Source of the DNA: CBDCVA01 sp965222935 [NCBI: Candidatus Latescibacterota bacterium]
GTDB taxonomy: Bacteria; Latescibacterota; CBDCVA01
Length of the DNA: 64,000 nucleotides
Assembly (NCBI GenBank): GCA_965222935.1
Contig: CBDCVA010000002.1
Coordinates: 1,240,001-1,304,000 of the forward strand
Reading direction: 5' to 3'
The notes under the pieces are model-generated. The model had not been told where the DNA came from, did not search any database, and saw only the letters and a list, made by a program, of their open reading frames with translations. Shown here piece after piece: positions 7,289 to 16,400 of the stretch; the stretch's first letter is position 1, and the number at the start of each line of letters is the position of its first letter. Both the position numbers and the translations under genes were made by a program.

Positions 7289-9046
7289 TTAACTCTTGCG
7301 GTCGACCCTCAGCCCCATCTTCTGCGCGTAGAGGGCGGGATCGCGCAGGATGCGCAACGCTTCCTGGAATTGCACATCCGAGGCGAATGAGGCCTCGGTG
7401 CGGGGGCGCTCGCCGCGCAAGCGCCCGGCGAACTCCTGGCCGAGCCGCGCCAGGATGAGATCGGCATGGGTCTGGAATTCGGCATCGATCCGCTTGCGCA
7501 GGAGGTCATCCAACGCCTCGACATGAGCGGCCAGGGCGCCGCTGTCGGGATGTGCGGCGGCTATCGCTCGCAACTGGGCAAGTGCCTGGGTGCCCTCCAC
7601 CTCGATGCGGATGGCACGGGATGTGTCCGCCACGAAGGCCCGAAAATCCGCCAGGATATCCTCACCTGGAGTGAAGTCGGCCGGAAGCTCCGGGCGGTCA
7701 CCGACGTAGGCCACAGCAAAGCTGAAGAAAGTGCGTTGCCGCTGGAGCGCGGCCAGCACGTGGCTCTCGACATCGTTGGAAAGGATGACATCGGGCGTAA
7801 TGCCTCCACCGCCGTAGACGGTGCGCCCACTGTGGGTGCGGTAGCGGGGTCGCTCCTCGTCGGCTTCCTGCGGCTGGCGCTGGCCGGGCGTACGCCGTTG
7901 GTTGTAGGGTGACGAGCTCTCCTCATCGGGACCCCGGTCGCCGAGACTAGGATGCGGTTTGTGGATGTTGCGTCCCGAGGGCGTGAAGTAATACGCGGTC
8001 GTCATCTTCACTGCGGCGTCGCCCAACGGGAAGATCGTCTGGACGGAGCCCTTGCCGTAGGTGGTCTCCCCGATGATCAGCCCGCGGTCGGCGTCCTGAA
8101 TGGCGCCGGCGACCACTTCGGAGGCACTGGCAGATTGCCCGTTGACGAGCACGATGAGAGGGATGTCGCCAGCAATGGGGTCCTCTTCGGCGACGAGGCG
8201 CGAACTCTCTCCGCCCTCGCGGCCGCGCGTCTCGACGATGAGCTGGCCCTTGGGCAGGACCTTGTCAGCGACGGAGAAAGCCTGGTAGAGAGGCCCGCCC
8301 GCGTTGCCTCGCAGGTCGAGGATGAGGCCCCGGAGCGGCGGACCCTCGGACTCGCGGGTCTCGCGGATGGCGTCGTGGAACTCGTCCGCCGAGCCTTCCG
8401 TGAAGTGCGATAGGCGTATGTAGCCGATCTCTCCCTCCAGCCGGTCGACGTACGTCACGCTCGGGACGTTGATCTCAGCGCGCGTGATGCTGAATTCGAG
8501 CCATGCCACGCGACCGGGCCGCTCGACGCGGATCTCCACTGACGTCCCGGGTCTTCCGCGCAGCCGGTCCAGGATTTTCTCCAACGGCTGATGCGCCGTA
8601 CGCTCGCCATCCACCTCGACGATCCGATCTCCAATGATGAGCCCTGCCTGCTCGGCGGGTGTGTTCGCCAGGACGAGGAGGACGGTCGGCACACCATCGC
8701 GCAGCGCGGGCGTGATGCTGATGCCCAAGCCGCCGACCTTGCCGGTGGTGTCGATACGGAGCTCGGTCAAGGCCCCGGTGTCCATGTACATCGTGTAGGG
8801 GTCCAACTCCTCCAGCATAGCGCCGACGCCCCTTTCGACAAGGGCGTGGCTATCGACATCCCGGACGTAGCTGGAGAGGATGCGTTTGTAGATGTTGCCG
8901 AAGAGGTCCAGATCGGCGCCGGCCTCGGCGTAGGGATCGCCTCCGGCCACCAGGCGCACCCCGACCGCCAAAGCGATGACCAAGACGAAGGCGGCGATAC
9001 CCTTGAGAGGCCTGCGGACCGGCGAAGGCCGGGTGAGCTGAGTCAT
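7289..9046 (-). CDS. S41-family carboxy-terminal processing protease (CTP-like)
   Basis: The protein has 585 residues from ATG 9046; a TTG at 9121 would add 25 residues before a clear N-terminal membrane/signal segment (GIAAFVLVIALAVGVRLVAG), so the ATG is preferred. Order: N-terminal hydrophobic segment, a PDZ domain (GLGISI through PAEQAGLIIGDRI), then the tail-specific protease core. The catalytic Ser lies in GQSASASEVVAGA and the Lys in TYGKGSVQT, the Ser/Lys dyad of CtpA/Prc enzymes. A long C-terminal extension of about 170 residues follows. Expected role is cleavage of exported proteins outside the inner membrane. It is monocistronic. Confidence 0.9.
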   Translation of the reverse strand: MTQLTRPSPVRRPLKGIAAFVLVIALAVGVRLVAGGDPYAEAGADLDLFGNIYKRILSSYVRDVDSHALVERGVGAMLEELDPYTMYMDTGALTELRIDTTGKVGGLGISITPALRDGVPTVLLVLANTPAEQAGLIIGDRIVEVDGERTAHQPLEKILDRLRGRPGTSVEIRVERPGRVAWLEFSITRAEINVPSVTYVDRLEGEIGYIRLSHFTEGSADEFHDAIRETRESEGPPLRGLILDLRGNAGGPLYQAFSVADKVLPKGQLIVETRGREGGESSRLVAEEDPIAGDIPLIVLVNGQSASASEVVAGAIQDADRGLIIGETTYGKGSVQTIFPLGDAAVKMTTAYYFTPSGRNIHKPHPSLGDRGPDEESSSPYNQRRTPGQRQPQEADEERPRYRTHSGRTVYGGGGITPDVILSNDVESHVLAALQRQRTFFSFAVAYVGDRPELPADFTPGEDILADFRAFVADTSRAIRIEVEGTQALAQLRAIAAAHPDSGALAAHVEALDDLLRKRIDAEFQTHADLILARLGQEFAGRLRGERPRTEASFASDVQFQEALRILRDPALYAQKMGLRVDRKS

Positions 9047-9143
9047 GGGTTTCAAGAGGCGGCTAAAGACGATGTCAGCACCCGACGATAACCCGCTATC
9101 AGACGAGAAGTCAAGCCACAACTAGAAGATGTGACCGGGGGGC

Positions 9144-9181
9144 CATCCTTCGGCCCTCCGATAAGCTCAGGGTTCGGGATG
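9144..9181. repeat. Dispersed intergenic repeat, copy 1
   Basis: The stretch begins CATCCTTCGG, contains ATAAGCTCAGGG and ends GGGATG, forming an imperfect hairpin. It resembles segments at 12039, 38685 and 49217. It lies just downstream of the HD gene, so it may also act as a transcript end. Confidence 0.5.
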
Positions 9182-9217
9182 ACGTTCGGCAAGGTGTTGT
9201 AACGAGAGCCGCGCCTC

Positions 9218-9769
9218 TCATAGCCCGAGCTCATCGGCGACCCCCTTGAGGGCTTCGAGCACGACGCCGATATGCTCGTCCAGCGGCACGCCCAGAGCTT
9301 CGGTCCCCCGCTCGATATCCTCGCGGTTGACGCCTCTGGCGAAGGCTTTGTCTTTCCACTTCTTGTTGACGGATTTTACCGTCACATCGCCGATTTTTTT
9401 CGACGGACGCACCAGCGCGACCGCGACCAAAAGCCCCACCAACTCGTCGCAGGCGTACAGCGCCTTGGCCATGGGCGTCGTCCGGGGGATGTTCAGATAA
9501 TCCGCGTGTGCCTTGATCGCCTCGATCATGTCCTCGGGCAGGCCGCGCTCGGCGAGGATGCGCGCGCCCATCATCGGGTGCTCTTCGGGGCTGGGGTGGC
9601 GCTCATAGTCGAAGTCGTGGAGCAGCCCCACGATGCCCCAGCGCTCGGGGTTCTCGCCGAAGCGCTCCGCGTAGGCGCGCATGGCTGCCTCGACACCGTA
9701 GGCGTGCGCCCGCAGGTTGACGCTGTGCGTGTGCTCGTGCAAGAGCTCCAGGGCCTCAACTCGGGTCAT
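9218..9769 (-). CDS. HD-domain phosphohydrolase
   Basis: From ATG 9769 (AGAGG about 8 bases upstream; ATG 9787 is possible but lacks a ribosome site) the protein has 183 residues. It shows the HD metal site: a first His in RAHAYGVE, the HD pair in GLLHDFDYE, a third His in KAHADYL and an Asp in ACDELVG. That pattern fits the compact HDIG-type hydrolases that act on nucleotides or small phosphomonoesters. It is followed after 172 bp by the S41 protease gene. Substrate unknown. Confidence 0.8.
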   Translation of the reverse strand: MTRVEALELLHEHTHSVNLRAHAYGVEAAMRAYAERFGENPERWGIVGLLHDFDYERHPSPEEHPMMGARILAERGLPEDMIEAIKAHADYLNIPRTTPMAKALYACDELVGLLVAVALVRPSKKIGDVTVKSVNKKWKDKAFARGVNREDIERGTEALGVPLDEHIGVVLEALKGVADELGL

Positions 9770-9816
9770 GTCATCCGCCTCTGGCATCGGACCGGCGAGC
9801 GGCCGCCGCCCGCTTC

Positions 9817-10668
9817 TTACTTGAGGACCTCGCGCCGCTTAAGGGCTTCCACGGCGAGGAAGGTCGAAAGCTCCTTGCGCTCGTCACCCCAAGAGCCGTC
9901 GGGGTTCTGGGAGCGCTCTAGCAATGGAAGGGCGCGTTCGAATATCGCATCGGTGACATCACTCTGGCTCCGTGCGGCGGTGTTGACGAAGTGATACAAC
10001 GCTTCGGACGCATCCCAGGCGCCGTCGGGATGCTGGACGCTGGCCAGATGGCCCAGGGCCTCCTCGGTGACCGGGTGGTCTTCGGTATCGGGGTAGCAGA
10101 CGAAGGCGCGCAGGACATTGTGCGAGCATGTGAGGTTCTCGCAGAAGCGCCCACCAGACTTCTGACAGATGCGCCCTAGCGTGCGGAAGGCGCGGCCGAC
10201 GCGGCCTTCGATGTCGCGGTCGTAGACACCGGCGAAGTAGAGTGCTGCGGCCGTTTTGACGTGCGTCGGGCAGCCCGGCGTGAACGGCAGATCGCTCCCC
10301 TTCTGGAGGCGTTCAGCATCGGCATCGGAGACCTCGGAGAACAGGCCGACGGCGTAGGACTGACCGCCGCCGGCCTCCTGATAGAGTGTCACGGGTCTGT
10401 GGCGCTCCAGGAGCCAGTCCACGGCGTGCACGGCGGCGGGCTCGTCGGGGTCTCCGAGAAGCTCAAGGGTGACGAGCCCTCCGATGGTCTCGACGGCGGA
10501 GCCATTCCAACTGCCATCGGATGCCTGAGCATTGAGAGTGGCATCGAGGCGTTCGTCTATCCGTCGGTCGAGCGCGCTGCCCTCGCCGAGCCAATGACGC
10601 CGCGCGTAGAGTCCATAAGATGACGTGCTGCCGCGGAAGACGAGCAGCGGATCGCTTTGCAGTGGCAT
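9817..10668 (-). CDS. Prenyltransferase/squalene-cyclase-like alpha-alpha toroid protein
   Basis: The start is ATG 10668 behind AGGGAG (the GTG at 10704 overlaps a probable promoter). About 283 residues contain at least three QW-like repeats, QASDGSWNG, QHPDGAWD and QNPDGSWGD, the signature of alpha-alpha toroid folds shared by terpene cyclases and protein prenyltransferase beta subunits. No DXDD or DDXXD catalytic motif is seen, so enzymatic cyclisation is doubtful. It is soluble, with several cysteines (CPTH, RFCENLTCSHN). Function unknown. Confidence 0.65.
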   Translation of the reverse strand: MPLQSDPLLVFRGSTSSYGLYARRHWLGEGSALDRRIDERLDATLNAQASDGSWNGSAVETIGGLVTLELLGDPDEPAAVHAVDWLLERHRPVTLYQEAGGGQSYAVGLFSEVSDADAERLQKGSDLPFTPGCPTHVKTAAALYFAGVYDRDIEGRVGRAFRTLGRICQKSGGRFCENLTCSHNVLRAFVCYPDTEDHPVTEEALGHLASVQHPDGAWDASEALYHFVNTAARSQSDVTDAIFERALPLLERSQNPDGSWGDERKELSTFLAVEALKRREVLK

Positions 10669-10702
10669 CATGATCTCCCTGATGTATGCCCGGTCATCCG
10701 TC

Positions 10703-10730
10703 ACACTAAGGAAAGATGGCCCAAAGTCAA
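10703..10730 (-). promoter_or_regulatory. Candidate sigma-70 promoter of the toroid gene
   Basis: On the minus strand TTGACT is followed after 16 bases by TAGTGT. Transcription would begin near 10697, giving a leader of about 28 bases to the ATG at 10668; this supports the shorter start. The remaining 10731-10997 stretch holds nothing else I can support. Confidence 0.4.
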
Positions 10731-10997
10731 CTTGTTGTGGGGAAAGATGCGAGCAAGGGCAGGCGCCAGGATCGCGTGCTTTCGGGCCGAGCGAGCTACT
10801 GATGAATGCCGCATGGTTCAGGGCGCATCCATCGGCGATCCAGTTTCAAGTGGATTCAAGATGACACTCGCGGGGCGGACGATGAGGGATAGGAGAGGCG
10901 GGATTCATACCACACCGTGGCCCATCGGGCTGTAAGCCTGGCTCGAATTTAAGGCGCGAGGCGACAGGGTCGTCTAGTGGATGGCATCGCGCTGCGC

Positions 10998-11897
10998 TTA
11001 GCCTTCACCCTCCTTCCGCTGTTCGGCGACCCACGCTTCCATCCTGCGATGCACGTCGGCGACGTCCTCCCTCTCAAGGGAGGTCTGGTGGTAGTCCATC
11101 GGCATTCGGGCGGTCAGGCCGCCATCCACGACGAAGTTGGCGCCCGTAATGAACTCGGCCTCACCGGAAGAGAGAAAGAGCGCGCAGTCGGCGATGTGCT
11201 TCGGCCTGCCGATCAGGGGCACCGGCTGGTAGTAGCGCTTCTGACGCTCGATATCGTCGCCGAACTCCCGGACGAACGCCTCGCGGTGCTCCTCGCCGAC
11301 TCGTTCCACCCAAGAGTCCGCCGGGTCGTGTGACTGGATGTAGCCGGGTGAGATGGCGTTGACGCGGATGTTGTCGGGCCCGAGGTCCACGGCCAGAGCG
11401 CGCGTCATGCCGATAATGCCCGCCTTGGTCCCGGCGTAGACGCTGTCGGCACCGAAGCCGACGATGCCGTGGACGGAGCTGATGCTGATAATGCTGCCGC
11501 CGCCACGTTTACGCATCTCTGGCGCCACGAGCCGCGCGCCCAGCCAGGTCCCCCTGAGGTTGGTATCCATGACGCGATCGTAGGTTGCTTCGTCCAGCTT
11601 CTCGACGACACCGCCGTCGCCGATCCCCGCGTTATTGACCAGAACGTCCACGCCGCCGAACCGGTCGACGGCCGCATGGACCATCCCCTCGACCTCCGCC
11701 CATCGGCCCACGTCCGCCTCGTGCGCGGCGGCTGCCGCACCGGACGCTTCGATGGCTCGGGCCGTATCCTCCGCCCCTTCAAGGTTGATGTCCGCGACGA
11801 GCACGTGCGCACCCTCGGCCGCGAAGCGCTCCGCAATGGCGCGTCCGATGCCGTGCCCCGCACCCGTCACAACGGCCACCTTGTTCGCCAGTCGCAT
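10998..11897 (-). CDS. SDR-family NAD(P)-dependent oxidoreductase
   Basis: A classical short-chain dehydrogenase of 299 residues. The dinucleotide motif TGAGHGIG lies at residues 10-20, NNAG near 90, the catalytic Ser in SISSVHG and the Tyr/Lys pair in YAGTKAG. GGAGA sits 7 bases upstream of the ATG. The C-terminal extension after the core is slightly long. The substrate cannot be inferred; the gene stands alone between the toroid gene and the ABC exporter. Confidence 0.85.
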   Translation of the reverse strand: MRLANKVAVVTGAGHGIGRAIAERFAAEGAHVLVADINLEGAEDTARAIEASGAAAAAHEADVGRWAEVEGMVHAAVDRFGGVDVLVNNAGIGDGGVVEKLDEATYDRVMDTNLRGTWLGARLVAPEMRKRGGGSIISISSVHGIVGFGADSVYAGTKAGIIGMTRALAVDLGPDNIRVNAISPGYIQSHDPADSWVERVGEEHREAFVREFGDDIERQKRYYQPVPLIGRPKHIADCALFLSSGEAEFITGANFVVDGGLTARMPMDYHQTSLEREDVADVHRRMEAWVAEQRKEGEG

Positions 11898-11998
11898 GAT
11901 CGAATCTCCTCTCTCGCTACGCTTCGGGGCAGAATAGGGCGCTGTGAGCTCCCAGGCAAGCTGAAGGGTGGCCTCTTATCACCTGACCCACTCCCATC

Positions 11999-12021
11999 CT
12001 CTCCCCGCAAGCAGAGAGAGA
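11999..12021. repeat. 23-bp repeat shared with 37954-37976
   Basis: CTCTCCCCGCAAGCAGAGAG plus three bases matches 37954-37976 at 21 of 23 positions. The element is an imperfect palindrome (CTCTCCCC/GGGAGAG) and lies in an otherwise empty gap (11898-12104). Confidence 0.55.
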
Positions 12022-12038
12022 GAAGCAGAGGCCGCTGC

Positions 12039-12056
12039 CCTTGGGCAGGCTCAGGG
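12039..12056. repeat. Dispersed intergenic repeat, copy 2
   Basis: CCTTGGGCAGGCTCAGGG, close to the copies at 9144, 38685 and 49217. It lies 49 bp beyond the stop of the ABC permease gene. Confidence 0.5.
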
Positions 12057-12104
12057 TGTGCCTTTCGCATTGAAGAGCTCGCAGAGCGGCCACTGAGACA
12101 GCCT

Positions 12105-12908
12105 CTAGCTGCCGGTCGAGCGGTAGTGGCGCACGCCGATCTTCCAGACCTGGAGCGAGAGCGCCAGAAATGCCACCCCGGCCAGCGGAGACGCCCATTG
12201 GAAAGCGAGGGGTGTCCCCAGAGGGTCGGCGCGGCCGAGGATGGCAAGGGCGGGGAAGTAGTTGAGGCAGGCGAGCGGGACGACGAAGGTGAAGAAGCGC
12301 CGGAACCAGGGGCGATAGATCACCAGGGGATATTGCGCGGTCTCGACCCCGCCGTAGGTCACCATGTTCATGATCTCAAGTGTCTCCGTGGTCCAGAACG
12401 CAAGGGTGGCCTGGAGGATCAGCAGCCCGAAGAAAAGGCACGCCCCGCCGAAGATGGCCGTGGTGGTGAGCGCGATTTTGGCTGGGGACCAGACGATCTC
12501 CAGCGCGGACGCTGCCCACAGCAGCACCGCAAGTCCCTGCAGCACACGTCCGATGCGCTTCAGGTCCAGTTCCTGCCCGGTGAGCTGGAGCACTGTACTC
12601 CTGGGCCGCAAGAGCAGTCGGTCGAACTCGCCGCCTTTGACCATGCGGCCGAAGACGTGGAACGCTCGGGCCGTCGCCTGAGCGAGCCCGAAGGCAATGC
12701 TGACGATGCCGTAGAAGAATGCCACTTCCGGCAGCGCCCAGCCCCGGAGGCTGCCGAAGCGGTCGAAGAGCGCCCAGATGGCGATGAACTCGATGACCGT
12801 GATGAGCAGGTGTCCCGCGGCCTGCATGAGGAACGAAGCGCGGTACTGCATCTGACCGCGGAACGAGATGCCGATATAGCGGACGTAAAGGTGCAAGGCG
12901 TCGGTCAA
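12105..12908 (-). CDS. ABC-2 type transporter permease (DUF990-like), second subunit
   Basis: The protein has 267 residues and six predicted membrane segments (for example LLITVIEFIAIWALF and GVAFLALSLQVW), with the EFDRLLLRP element typical of DUF990/ABC-2 permeases. The start is TTG 12908, five bases after GGGAGG and one base after the previous stop, so translation is coupled. With the neighbouring permease and ATPase it forms a heteromeric exporter; related three-gene exporters move unknown lipophilic or saccharide substrates. Confidence 0.85.
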   Translation of the reverse strand: MTDALHLYVRYIGISFRGQMQYRASFLMQAAGHLLITVIEFIAIWALFDRFGSLRGWALPEVAFFYGIVSIAFGLAQATARAFHVFGRMVKGGEFDRLLLRPRSTVLQLTGQELDLKRIGRVLQGLAVLLWAASALEIVWSPAKIALTTTAIFGGACLFFGLLILQATLAFWTTETLEIMNMVTYGGVETAQYPLVIYRPWFRRFFTFVVPLACLNYFPALAILGRADPLGTPLAFQWASPLAGVAFLALSLQVWKIGVRHYRSTGS

Positions 12909-12909
12909 C

Positions 12910-13698
12910 TCAGCCTCCCTGGACCACGAGGCGTCGCGTCCCCCGGCTCAGCAGCGAACGGCCGAGGGCGACCAGCGCGACGATCCACGCGATCTGATGC
13001 GAGAGCGCAGTGAGGGCCGCCTCGGGAGGGATGTGTCCCATGTAGAGGCGGGAAGGGACATCCACCAGGCCGCGGAACGGCAGGGCATCCAGAATGGGCT
13101 GGGCCCAATCTGGGAAGAGCGGCAGCGGGAGGACCATCCCCGAGAAGAGCAAGGCGGCCGGGGCTAGGATCACCCATCCATCGCCCGACACCATCCAGAG
13201 TAGGGAAATCGAGAGCAGGTTCGCGATGGCGCAGCTTAAGAGCAACGCGCACAGCATAGCCGAGATCCACGCCACGAAGGCCGAGGCCGAAGGCGGAGGT
13301 GCGAGCCCGAGGAAGAGTCCGGCGATGACAAACATCGGGACGGCACGCAGCACAGTGGGAGCTGTTCGCCCGGCGAGAGCGCGACTGAACCAGAGGGCGT
13401 AGAGATCGAGGGGGCGGACGAGCTCGTAGGCCACGGTGCCGTCGCGCACCATCGCCCGAACGTCCTGGTCAGGGTTAAGCTGGAGCATCCCGAACATGGC
13501 CTGGCTGAGCCAGACGTAGGTCACGACCTCGGGGTAGCTCATGGGCTGCGGGGCGGTGGAGGAGCGGTAGAAGGCATCGAAGATCATCACGCGGATCAGG
13601 CCCCAGAAGAGGTTCGTGCCCAGACCCGCGAGGGCTGCCGCGCGGTACTGGAGGAGCGTCCGGAAGCGCGCGCTGACGACGGCCCAGTACGCCCTCAC
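12910..13698 (-). CDS. ABC-2 type transporter permease (DUF990-like), first subunit
   Basis: The 262-residue protein has six hydrophobic segments and the family element DGTVAYELVRPLDLY after the second one, parallel to GEFDRLLLRP in its partner. The GTG start at 13698 overlaps the ATPase stop (GTGA). The two permeases share layout but are clearly different, as expected for a heterodimeric channel. Confidence 0.85.
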   Translation of the reverse strand: MRAYWAVVSARFRTLLQYRAAALAGLGTNLFWGLIRVMIFDAFYRSSTAPQPMSYPEVVTYVWLSQAMFGMLQLNPDQDVRAMVRDGTVAYELVRPLDLYALWFSRALAGRTAPTVLRAVPMFVIAGLFLGLAPPPSASAFVAWISAMLCALLLSCAIANLLSISLLWMVSGDGWVILAPAALLFSGMVLPLPLFPDWAQPILDALPFRGLVDVPSRLYMGHIPPEAALTALSHQIAWIVALVALGRSLLSRGTRRLVVQGG

Positions 13699-14678
13699 CG
13701 AGTCTCCCTCCTGTAGAGGCGCGCGATGATCTCCTCGATGGGCGGGTTCTCGACAAAGAGATCGCGGATGGCGTGTTTCGCACTGATCCGTCCGATGAGC
13801 GTCGCCGCCGATATGCGGTCGGGGTCGAAGCTGAGCGTGACGCGCGCGCCATCGCGGGAGACCACCGCAGCGTCGGGATCGGATACCTCTCCGCCATCCT
13901 GGAACAGATCGACGATCAGCCTGCGTTCGGTGGTGACGCGGGCGCGCAGGTCCTCGAGCGTGCCGTCGGAGAGGATTTGCCCCCGACCGATCACCATCAC
14001 GCGTCTACAGAGGGCCTCGATGTCGTCCATGTCGTGGGTGGTTAGGATGATGGTGACGCCGCGCTCACGGTTGAGCCTTTTGACGAAATCGCGGACGGCG
14101 AGCTTGCTGACGGCGTCGAGGCCGATGGTCGGCTCGTCGAGGAAGAGCAGGCGCGGCGCGTGCAGGAGGGCAGCGGCCAGGTCGCAGCGCATACGCTGCC
14201 CCAAGCTGAGTTGACGCACCGGGACGTCCAGAAGCAGCTCCAGGTCGAGCATGGCGATGAGTTCGTCGCGCGCCACGGCATAGGCCGAGCGGTCCACACG
14301 GTAGATATCGCGCAGCAAGTCGAACGACTCGGTGACGGGCAGGTCCCACCAGAGTTGCGTCCGCTGCCCGAAGACAACGCCGATCCCCCGCACGTGGGCG
14401 ATGCGATCTTTCCACGGCACACGGTCCAGGACCTCGCAGCGCCCCGAATCGGGGACCAGGATGCCCGCGAGGACCTTGACGGTCGTGGACTTGCCGGCGC
14501 CGTTGGGGCCGATGTAGCCCACGAGCTCACCTGGCTCCAGGGAAAACGAGATGCCGTCCAGCGCTCGCACCGTGCGGTAGCGGCGGTGGATCACACCCCG
14601 AAGCGCACCCCACGTGCCCGGCCGCCGCTCGGCGATGCGGAAGGTCTTGACGAGGGATTCAGCGACGATCTGCGGCAT
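13695..14678 (-). CDS. ABC transporter ATP-binding protein of the ABC-2 exporter
   Basis: The 327-residue ATPase shows Walker A (GPNGAGKST), the signature LSLGQRMR, Walker B (LLFLDEPTIGLD) and the H-loop (TTHDMDD). The roughly 80-residue C-terminal domain after the nucleotide-binding core is typical of DrrA/NatA-type exporter ATPases. It is the first gene of the operon (ATPase, permease, permease). No strong ribosome site is seen before ATG 14678. Confidence 0.9.
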   Translation of the reverse strand: MPQIVAESLVKTFRIAERRPGTWGALRGVIHRRYRTVRALDGISFSLEPGELVGYIGPNGAGKSTTVKVLAGILVPDSGRCEVLDRVPWKDRIAHVRGIGVVFGQRTQLWWDLPVTESFDLLRDIYRVDRSAYAVARDELIAMLDLELLLDVPVRQLSLGQRMRCDLAAALLHAPRLLFLDEPTIGLDAVSKLAVRDFVKRLNRERGVTIILTTHDMDDIEALCRRVMVIGRGQILSDGTLEDLRARVTTERRLIVDLFQDGGEVSDPDAAVVSRDGARVTLSFDPDRISAATLIGRISAKHAIRDLFVENPPIEEIIARLYRRETR

Positions 14679-15024
14679 CGATCACGGGCGTGCGAACGGA
14701 ATCCCACCTAGCCCCTGACGGCGCGGCGTGCAGCATCGCACATCATCGCGGTCGTGCAGGTACTGGCGCCAGCGAGAGAGGGTCCGGAGCTTTGCAGCTT
14801 CGAGACGAGCGCGAAAAAAGTGTGATAGATTTGCATAATACTATCACGAAGCCATAAGTACCAAGTCTACCCGATCTGTGATCCCGAAGAGACGGCACCC
14901 TTGGGCGATCAGCCGAGCCGCTCGGCTGATCTCACGGCCTGCGCGATCGTATTATGGGTTGCCCGCGCGGCGGCAGGGATCATATTGTGTAGCGAGCGTT
15001 CAACAGCCACCCGGGTGTGATCAC
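14679..15024. promoter_or_regulatory. Divergent gap between ABC exporter and yjbQ with two palindromes
   Basis: Two separate dyads stand out. GTGATAG (14822-14828) is mirrored by CTATCAC (14841-14847) around a 12-bp AT-rich spacer containing tttgcataata, a typical operator geometry that could sit on the exporter promoter. GATCAGCCGAG (14907-14917) is mirrored perfectly by CTCGGCTGATC (14921-14931) with a 3-base loop; no T-run follows, so it is not an ordinary terminator. A third short palindrome, GTGATCAC, lies directly before yjbQ. Confidence 0.5.
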
Positions 15025-15438
15025 ATGACGACTACTACCATCCTGACGATCTCCACGCCGGCGCGCTCGGCGTTCGTCAACATCACCGAGGAACTCCAGC
15101 GCGTCCTGGCGCAAAATGGCGTACGCCGGGGGCGCATGGTCGTGGCCGTGCTGCACACGACGGCGGGGGTCTTCGTGAACGAGCCCGAGGCCGGTCTGTT
15201 GGAAGACTTCAAGACATGGCTAGATGGCCTCGCGCCCCAGGGCGGCGACTACGCCCACCACAAGATCCCCGGTGAGCGCAACGCGGATAGCCACCTCAAG
15301 GCGCTTCTGGTGGGGCACGACGTCACGCTGGTGATCTCCGACGAGCGGTTGGCGTTGGGCAGGTGGCAGGCGGTCCACTTGGCGGAATTCGACGGCCCCC
15401 GCGAGCGGCGTATACAGGTACAGGTGATCGGAGACTGA
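15025..15438 (+). CDS. yjbQ: YjbQ/UPF0047 family protein
   Basis: From ATG 15025 the protein has 137 residues, the usual family length; an upstream GTG at 14878 would add an unconserved leader. Family blocks are intact: HTTAGVFVNEPE, the histidine-rich DYAHHKIPGE, NADSHLKALLVG and LALGRWQAVHL. UPF0047 proteins have been linked to a secondary thiamine-phosphate synthase activity, but their main role is unsettled. It lies alone, divergent from the ABC exporter. Confidence 0.9.
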   Translation: MTTTTILTISTPARSAFVNITEELQRVLAQNGVRRGRMVVAVLHTTAGVFVNEPEAGLLEDFKTWLDGLAPQGGDYAHHKIPGERNADSHLKALLVGHDVTLVISDERLALGRWQAVHLAEFDGPRERRIQVQVIGD

Positions 15439-15516
15439 AGGCGCTGAGCGACCGCCGCTCAGCCGTGTAGCCCCCGTTCACCACCGCAGTTTCATTTTTG
15501 TGACGGGAGGGTTCCC

Positions 15517-16278
15517 ATGCGCCTGGCCCGCTGCGAGACGCCCGCAGGCCCACGCGATGGCGTCATCGAACGCGCGACGTTCTACGAGCTTCGCGGCGGT
15601 CATTTCGGTCCGCGCAAGGACATCGGCCGCGGCTGGCCGCTCTACGACTGCCGCCTCCTCGCCCCGGTTCAACCCACGAAGGTACTGGGCCTCATGATGA
15701 ACTACCCCAACCCGCGACGCGACGTGCACCCCTCCGAGCCTCAGGTCTTCGGCAAGCTGCCCAGTTCCATCATCGGCCCCGAAGAGGCGATTGTCTTCCC
15801 GCCAGGTACTACCGGGGCGAACTATGAGGGCGAAATGGCCATCGTCATCGGCAAACCCGCGTCGCGCGTTGCCCCGGAGGAGGCGCTCGACTACGTCCTA
15901 GGCTACACTTGCTGCAACGACATCACCCTCGTCGAACCCCCTCTCGACCAGCCGACTCTCACGCTCAAGAAGGGCTGCGACACCTTCGCGCCCATGGGAC
16001 CTCACATCGAGACCGACCTGGACCCATGGGACCTGGCCGTCGAGACCTTCGTCAACGGGAGGCGCCGTCAGTCCGACCGCACCAAGCACCTCATTTTCAA
16101 CATCCCCGACGCCCTAAGCTTCATCTCGCGGTTCGTGACGCTGTTTCCGGGCGATGTTATCGCTATGGGCACCCCTCAGGGCTACGACAGACTGCGCCCC
16201 GGCGATGAGGTGGAGGTGCGCGTCGAAGGGATCGGGACGCTGAGGAACACGGTGCGCGCGGCTGAAACGCAGGCTTGA
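15517..16278 (+). CDS. Fumarylacetoacetate hydrolase-family protein
   Basis: This 253-residue protein has the FAH fold motifs: the metal-binding E-x-E in NYEGEMAIVIG, the Asp in CCNDITL, the Lys in LKKGCDTFAPMGP and MGTPQGYDRLRPGDEV at the C-terminal part. The family includes fumarylpyruvate hydrolases, acylpyruvases and 2-hydroxyhepta-2,4-dienedioate isomerases, which cleave or isomerise beta-keto acids during aromatic or sugar-acid breakdown. GGGAGGG precedes the ATG. The exact substrate is not predictable. Confidence 0.88.
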   Translation: MRLARCETPAGPRDGVIERATFYELRGGHFGPRKDIGRGWPLYDCRLLAPVQPTKVLGLMMNYPNPRRDVHPSEPQVFGKLPSSIIGPEEAIVFPPGTTGANYEGEMAIVIGKPASRVAPEEALDYVLGYTCCNDITLVEPPLDQPTLTLKKGCDTFAPMGPHIETDLDPWDLAVETFVNGRRRQSDRTKHLIFNIPDALSFISRFVTLFPGDVIAMGTPQGYDRLRPGDEVEVRVEGIGTLRNTVRAAETQA

Positions 16279-16400
16279 CCGCCGGGAGCTACGTGACGCC
16301 GTCAAGCGTCGGGAGCACACTCTGCTGGATGCGATCCGCGCCGCGCCGGGCACGCCCCAACGGCCGGGCGCGTCCGCCTCAGCCACGCGGCTGACCTTGC

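Noticed and set aside
11469-13013. A 514-codon plus-strand ORF
   Set aside because: It runs antisense to the SDR, the intergenic gap and the ABC permease; composition and lack of any motif show it is a shadow of GC-rich coding DNA.
14907-14931. Rho-independent terminator
   Set aside because: The stem is perfect but no T-run follows on either strand and it sits upstream of both divergent genes.
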